Of a stretch of 64,000 bases of DNA, positions 60,100 to 64,000 are shown piece after piece. A model generated the notes under the pieces. That model was not told the DNA's origin. It saw nothing but the letters and a program-made list of their open reading frames with translations, and searched no databases. This DNA comes from Euptelea pleiosperma. Taxonomy: Eukaryota > Streptophyta > Magnoliopsida > Ranunculales > Eupteleaceae. The stretch covers positions 17,491,913 through 17,555,912 of the forward strand of contig CM068547.1 in assembly GCA_035048495.1 (NCBI GenBank). Direction: 5' to 3'. Made by a program: the position numbers and the translations under genes. The stretch's first letter is position 1. Every line of letters starts with the position of its first letter.

Positions 60100-61253
60100 A
60101 AAGTGGGAGAAGATTCGGGGAAGGTTTTGGGGAAGGAGAGGAGGAGAGGGGAGAGGGATTAGGGTTCGAACGAACCCCTATCCTTCTCCTTTTAAAGCTT
60201 CCCTATTTCCTTTAATGGAAATAGGGGATTTTTTGAATAAAAAAAATAAGAAAAATAATTTTTAAATTTTTTTTTTTTTTTTTTTTTTTTAAGTAAAAAC
60301 CTACTTTTCTATGGGGAATCTCCCCAATTAGTGGACCCCCCATTTAATTAAAATTATTTTTGAAATTCGCGGGGTCCACTAACTGGTCGGACAGCGGGTC
60401 GATGATGATGGGCCCGGCTACTGGCCCACATGGACTGATGATGTCCATCGTCTCACAAGATGATGTGATAAGCATTCTGAAGGCGATCGGATGGATGGTG
60501 ACTTGATTGGGACCCAGATTGGTAGATCGACGGATCTAGAGAGATCCAACGGTCCGATTGAAGATCCAACGGTCCGATGGAAGATCCAACGGTCAGAAAG
60601 CTAAGGGAGATGAGATAGAGCCGAAGGGTAGGAGTTCTGGGGTTAGGTCAGTAGATTCGAGGATCGAAAGATGAAGAGAGAGAGAGAATAAGAAGAGATG
60701 AGAGAAAAAGTATCAAAAAAATGGAAAAAAGCACTGGCGGAGGGTCTGGAACCCTGGTCTTCACTGTGACCATCCTCACGCTTCTCTAGTAGAGTCGACT
60801 ATCATTCCTTGCTGACCCATGTGGCTTTAAACGCTTTGGTCTGTCTCTTGGTCATTGGCTCTCCTGCTCTCTTCGTTCTTTGGGCCGGCTTTTTGGTCCT
60901 CTTATTCAGCCCATATTTGGCCCATATCTTCTAGTCATGGCATGTGGGCTCTTTAAGCTTTGATAATGGGCTTTCCTGATCGATGTGGGCTTGCAAGTCT
61001 CGAGAATTGTCCCATCGGGGTTTCCTGCGACAGAAGAAGCGCGTAATGAGACTTTATCAGAACGACTCAATGTCTAGACTTCCGAAAATGTGTTTAATGC
61101 ATGCAAATATACCATTTCGTCCAGAAAAGTGTGTTCTACGCAACTGAAGAGACTCTTACGTAGAAAAGTAGATAAATAGAGCCTTTTACGTAGGAGAGTG
61201 CGATAACGCTAAAAGGATAATTGCTTAAAATAAGCACTTTTGAGCGAATATCA

Positions 61254-62882
61254 TTAGCACTCAGAATAGAATCACACAAGAAGGGTTTTCTTCTTTTCTC
61301 TCAATTTATATGTGAGGAGATGTGTTGATATATGAAAGCAAAGATCTCACATATGTATTATTTAAAGGAAAGACATCTTTAATAGAAGAAGATCTCATGA
61401 TTGGAATACCACTTCACTCGGGAACGTCAGATCAAACTCTATAGCTTCTCCTTCTCTAATCTCCACATTTTATGATCGTGCTATTCTAGAATCAAGTAGG
61501 ACTTTCCTGGGTTGTAATGAGGCTTAGGTCAGGTGTAGAGAGATAAAGGGATACAGGATTTCAAAGATCTTGAGAGGATATTGCCATTTTTTTGTATTTT
61601 TCCTGCGGTGTAACACCATTATCGGGTTCTTTTTCCTTTTTTCGTATTTTTCTCTTTTTCTTGATATTTCTGAGACTGCTCAATTTCTTTTCAGCTCTTT
61701 TTCATACTTTCTTTCCATATTTTGTTTTCAGCTTGAACCACTTTCTTTTCCTTTTGATTCTTCTTCTTTACTTTTCTTTTCACGGTACACCCATATCAGT
61801 TATTCTTTTGTCCATCTCAAAATAAAGGTAGCCAGTCATGCTTCGTAGCTATACTGGATTTTAGGTTGACGGGTTTACAAAGAAAATGCTTTTATAGAAG
61901 GGTTCAAGGGGTTTCTAGTGAAGTATAATTCAGGTGAGTAAAAAGGCTGAATGATTCAGAAAAATGGCCTAAATCATTTTCTAGGGTTTGCACTATCATG
62001 TATACTGTCTTGACTGGATACAGAGAAGTTCTGTCGTAGTAATCCAATGTTGATGTCGTTCCGAGTTCCATGATCGAAGCAAAAGATAATGAGATCTCTC
62101 AACGAATATTGCGGGCATGAAGAATAGTGAGTCATCCATTGACTCAGGATTATTGTATAACTCTCTGAAATGATTAAAGGTTCGAAAGCTCATTGGGTTA
62201 GGTCTCCACAATTATTCTCACAGGATCTCTAGAGTTTCAAAACTTAGGATGACTCTGATGTTGATAGTGTACAATTGTGCCAAATCTGAGTTTTTTTGAG
62301 TTTTCAAACCTGCTGTAGTCACGCTTGACTTGACTCAACGCTAACAAAAATTGACATCCTCAATACTGACTTAACGGAGGTTTTCAGCTAATCAAAGTCA
62401 GGGTATTTGACACATTTTTTTGAAATTCTAGAAAACTTTTGGTGAACATTGGAAATCACCCAAAAAACCTTCTTTTTTTTTTTTATCAAAATGAAGACAT
62501 GAGTTTTGGTAAATACCCACCCCCAACCAAAATACAGCACCGTCCACGGTGCTCATGATCGTGACATAAAATGATAAAAATTCAGTGATGATGATGCAAA
62601 AGTTCAGGAAGGATGTTACCAAGTCGGCAGAAATTCGACAGTGTTTGGTACCTGATGATCGGGAGAATGAATGTACCTGCATTTTCAGAGATATAACAGT
62701 AATAACAAATGCATGAGACTCATGTACTCTAGGAATACCGGAATTGCCTTTCCGAAAGCGCTAAGTTTTACGTCTTCAGCCAGACATGATGGGGGTATAT
62801 CAAGTACCCCCAACCAGGTTAAAACTCATGGAGACTGAGTGAATCTGCAGTCTTCCTGACACCTAAGGTGGAAGGGAAACAA
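61254..62882. other. Spacer, no gene recognised
   Basis: T-rich and mixed sequence without recognisable coding similarity. On the minus strand it is the 3' flank of the reading frame that ends at 62883. Confidence 0.4.
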
Positions 62883-64000
62883 CTATCCTATCCCTTGTCT
62901 AGGTATACCTGTGTAGAACAGGTCTTTCTCAGTGTAGACTGAGAGAAGGGCATTGAGCTCTCTGAGCAGACCGGCAAAAGTACAGAGTTGATCTGGGAGG
63001 GATCGAAGCTTCTCAGTAAAGATTGAGAGGAGAGTAGGACTGGTTTCTCTGAGCAGACCCGCAAAAACATTTAGTTCAGCGGGGAGGGATAGAAGCTTCT
63101 CAGTAAAGACTGAGAAGGGAGTAGTAGTGGGTTCTCTGAACGTGGTTAGCAGAGCTGCAAACTCATCGAGTTTTGCGGAAATGTATCTGAATGGAGCAGA
63201 CTCCTGCAAATCAGTAATACCAGAAATGTTGGACTCCGAGATGAAGTCAGACTCATAGTGTTCATGACACTTGGATAATTTATCTTCAGGAGAGTCCTGA
63301 ATTAGACTCTCTACGGCACACGGGTCATCGATAATATCGATGTAGGGTGACGGGTGAAAACTGTTGACCTCTTTCTCGATGTTTCCTAAAGTGATAGGGA
63401 TGTTCCAATCCCTGTACTGAATATGTTCCTCCTCGGTGGGGATTGGTAGGTCCAAGACAGCGGGAGGCCTATTTTCTAGACACGGCTCTACGGTGGGAAT
63501 GTCTACAACCAGTGCAGAGGTAGAATCATCAGAGATAGAGATGGAACTGAGTTCCTCTGTGCTCGGTCTAGAAGTTGGTGCTGTTAAGGGCACCAAAGAT
63601 TGAGACTCGGGTTCATCACAATTGTTGCACAATCCAAGGGAGGTGGGGAGGAATGGTAGATCTATGACAGCAGGGATCCTACGATCGAGACAGAACTCAG
63701 TGTCATGATGATCATCTTCAAGGTCCAGGTTAGAAGCAACAGTGGGAGAGTGAGAAATAGGTTGCTCTGAGGTAGGTTCAGGATGTGGTGCTTTTAACGG
63801 CACCGAAGAAGGAAACACTGGCTCCTCAATAGTCTGGCTCGATCTAGGGGTGGGTACAACTTCTATTTCTTCCTCGCAATGCTGGTACTGGGTCCAATTG
63901 TGCGGCTCCTCATTATAGACAGTGGCCATATCATTCTCTTCAGGATAGGCTATTGGTGGACTAGTGAAGTTGACTTCTTCTCTCTCATTTTCTAATTGAA
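62883..64000 (-). CDS. Unrecognised reading frame, partial, running off the window
   Basis: A frame open from the right edge to a stop at 62883, at least 370 codons. The first in-window ATG is at 63929 (MATVYNEEPHNWTQYQHCEE), but the frame continues upstream (NFTSPPIAYPEEND), so the start lies outside. The sequence is acidic and proline/serine-rich. DLPFLPTSLG and DLPIPTEEEH, each preceded by a PAV(I/L)DLP-type word, suggest an internal duplication, and the C terminus has three units of about 31 residues built on FAGLLRE and SVFTEKL(L/R)SLP. I do not recognise a family. It may be a retroelement accessory ORF or an old host gene; a function is not offered. Confidence 0.4.
   Translation of the reverse strand, partial: QLENEREEVNFTSPPIAYPEENDMATVYNEEPHNWTQYQHCEEEIEVVPTPRSSQTIEEPVFPSSVPLKAPHPEPTSEQPISHSPTVASNLDLEDDHHDTEFCLDRRIPAVIDLPFLPTSLGLCNNCDEPESQSLVPLTAPTSRPSTEELSSISISDDSTSALVVDIPTVEPCLENRPPAVLDLPIPTEEEHIQYRDWNIPITLGNIEKEVNSFHPSPYIDIIDDPCAVESLIQDSPEDKLSKCHEHYESDFISESNISGITDLQESAPFRYISAKLDEFAALLTTFREPTTTPFSVFTEKLLSLPAELNVFAGLLRETSPTLLSIFTEKLRSLPDQLCTFAGLLRELNALLSVYTEKDLFYTGIPRQGIG

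Larger units (their letters stand above)
58567..61253 (-). mobile_element. Solo LTR B, family TGATATTCGC, 2687 bp
   Basis: Flanked by TTAGC (58562-58566 and 61254-61258). It opens TGAAAGTAGG and closes GAGCGAATATCA, and is the most complete reverse copy of the family. It contains GAGAGAGAAA-rich tracts (58850-59220), two palindromes (59863-59887 and 60026-60049), a (GAA)n tract, a T run (60270-60290) and three GATCCAACGGTC repeats (60545-60594). Confidence 0.92.

Noticed and set aside
60720..60800. tRNA gene in the LTRs
   Set aside because: Only a T-arm-like hairpin is visible; no cloverleaf with anticodon and acceptor stem could be drawn.

Overview
The window is nuclear DNA of a flowering plant with a large, transposon-rich genome. 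The evidence is GT-AG spliced exons of a plant-type gene, plant Ty1/copia, Ty3/gypsy, LINE, MULE and hAT-type debris, and pyrimidine-rich AT-biased spacers. I cannot name the species. No prokaryotic feature is visible.

One host gene is convincing. It is a MINDY (FAM63-type) deubiquitinase on the minus strand, 12265-41162, in 12 exons that I joined by eye with reading phase preserved at every junction (703 codons). Ten introns or exons lie close together, but intron 4 (28420-40256, 11.8 kb) and intron 11 (12340-25709, 13.4 kb) are filled with transposons. The last exon, behind the 13.4-kb intron, supplies only a short tail ending in CVLM, a possible CaaX box.

Left flank (1-12264): the 3' part of a Ty3/gypsy element of Tat type, in + orientation. 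It has a degenerate antisense ORF with three short introns (245-2997), a polypurine tract and a 1.3-kb LTR (6305-7611), and is interrupted by a solo LTR (3409-6160). Beyond it lie an LTR-like stretch, a LINE RNase H fragment and a hAT-type MITE with an 8-bp target duplication.

Intron 11 holds a LINE fragment, a decayed copia element (14540-17905), a 2-kb solo LTR (18282-20329), a tiny LINE with a 15-bp duplication, a second copia LTR with primer-binding site, and a 5'-truncated LINE. Intron 4 holds a nearly full-length but dead L1-type LINE (about 29241-37873), split by a second copy of the same 2-kb solo LTR in the opposite orientation (33448-35528), and a 298-bp tandem duplication.

Right flank (41193-64000): a foldback MITE 370 bp upstream of the start codon, a second LINE, a decayed MULE transposase, and a nest of solo LTRs. 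The main family starts TGATATTCGC in its sense orientation and lies here at 45112-49379, 46689-48617, 51613-58248 and 58567-61253; one further solo LTR (53178-56794) belongs to a different family. An unrecognised minus-strand reading frame runs off the right edge. All transposon coding regions seen are broken. I found no convincing new biological system; the most unusual structures are the inverted solo-LTR pair inside one gene, the intron-bearing antisense ORF in a retroelement, and the conserved palindromes in the solo-LTR family.
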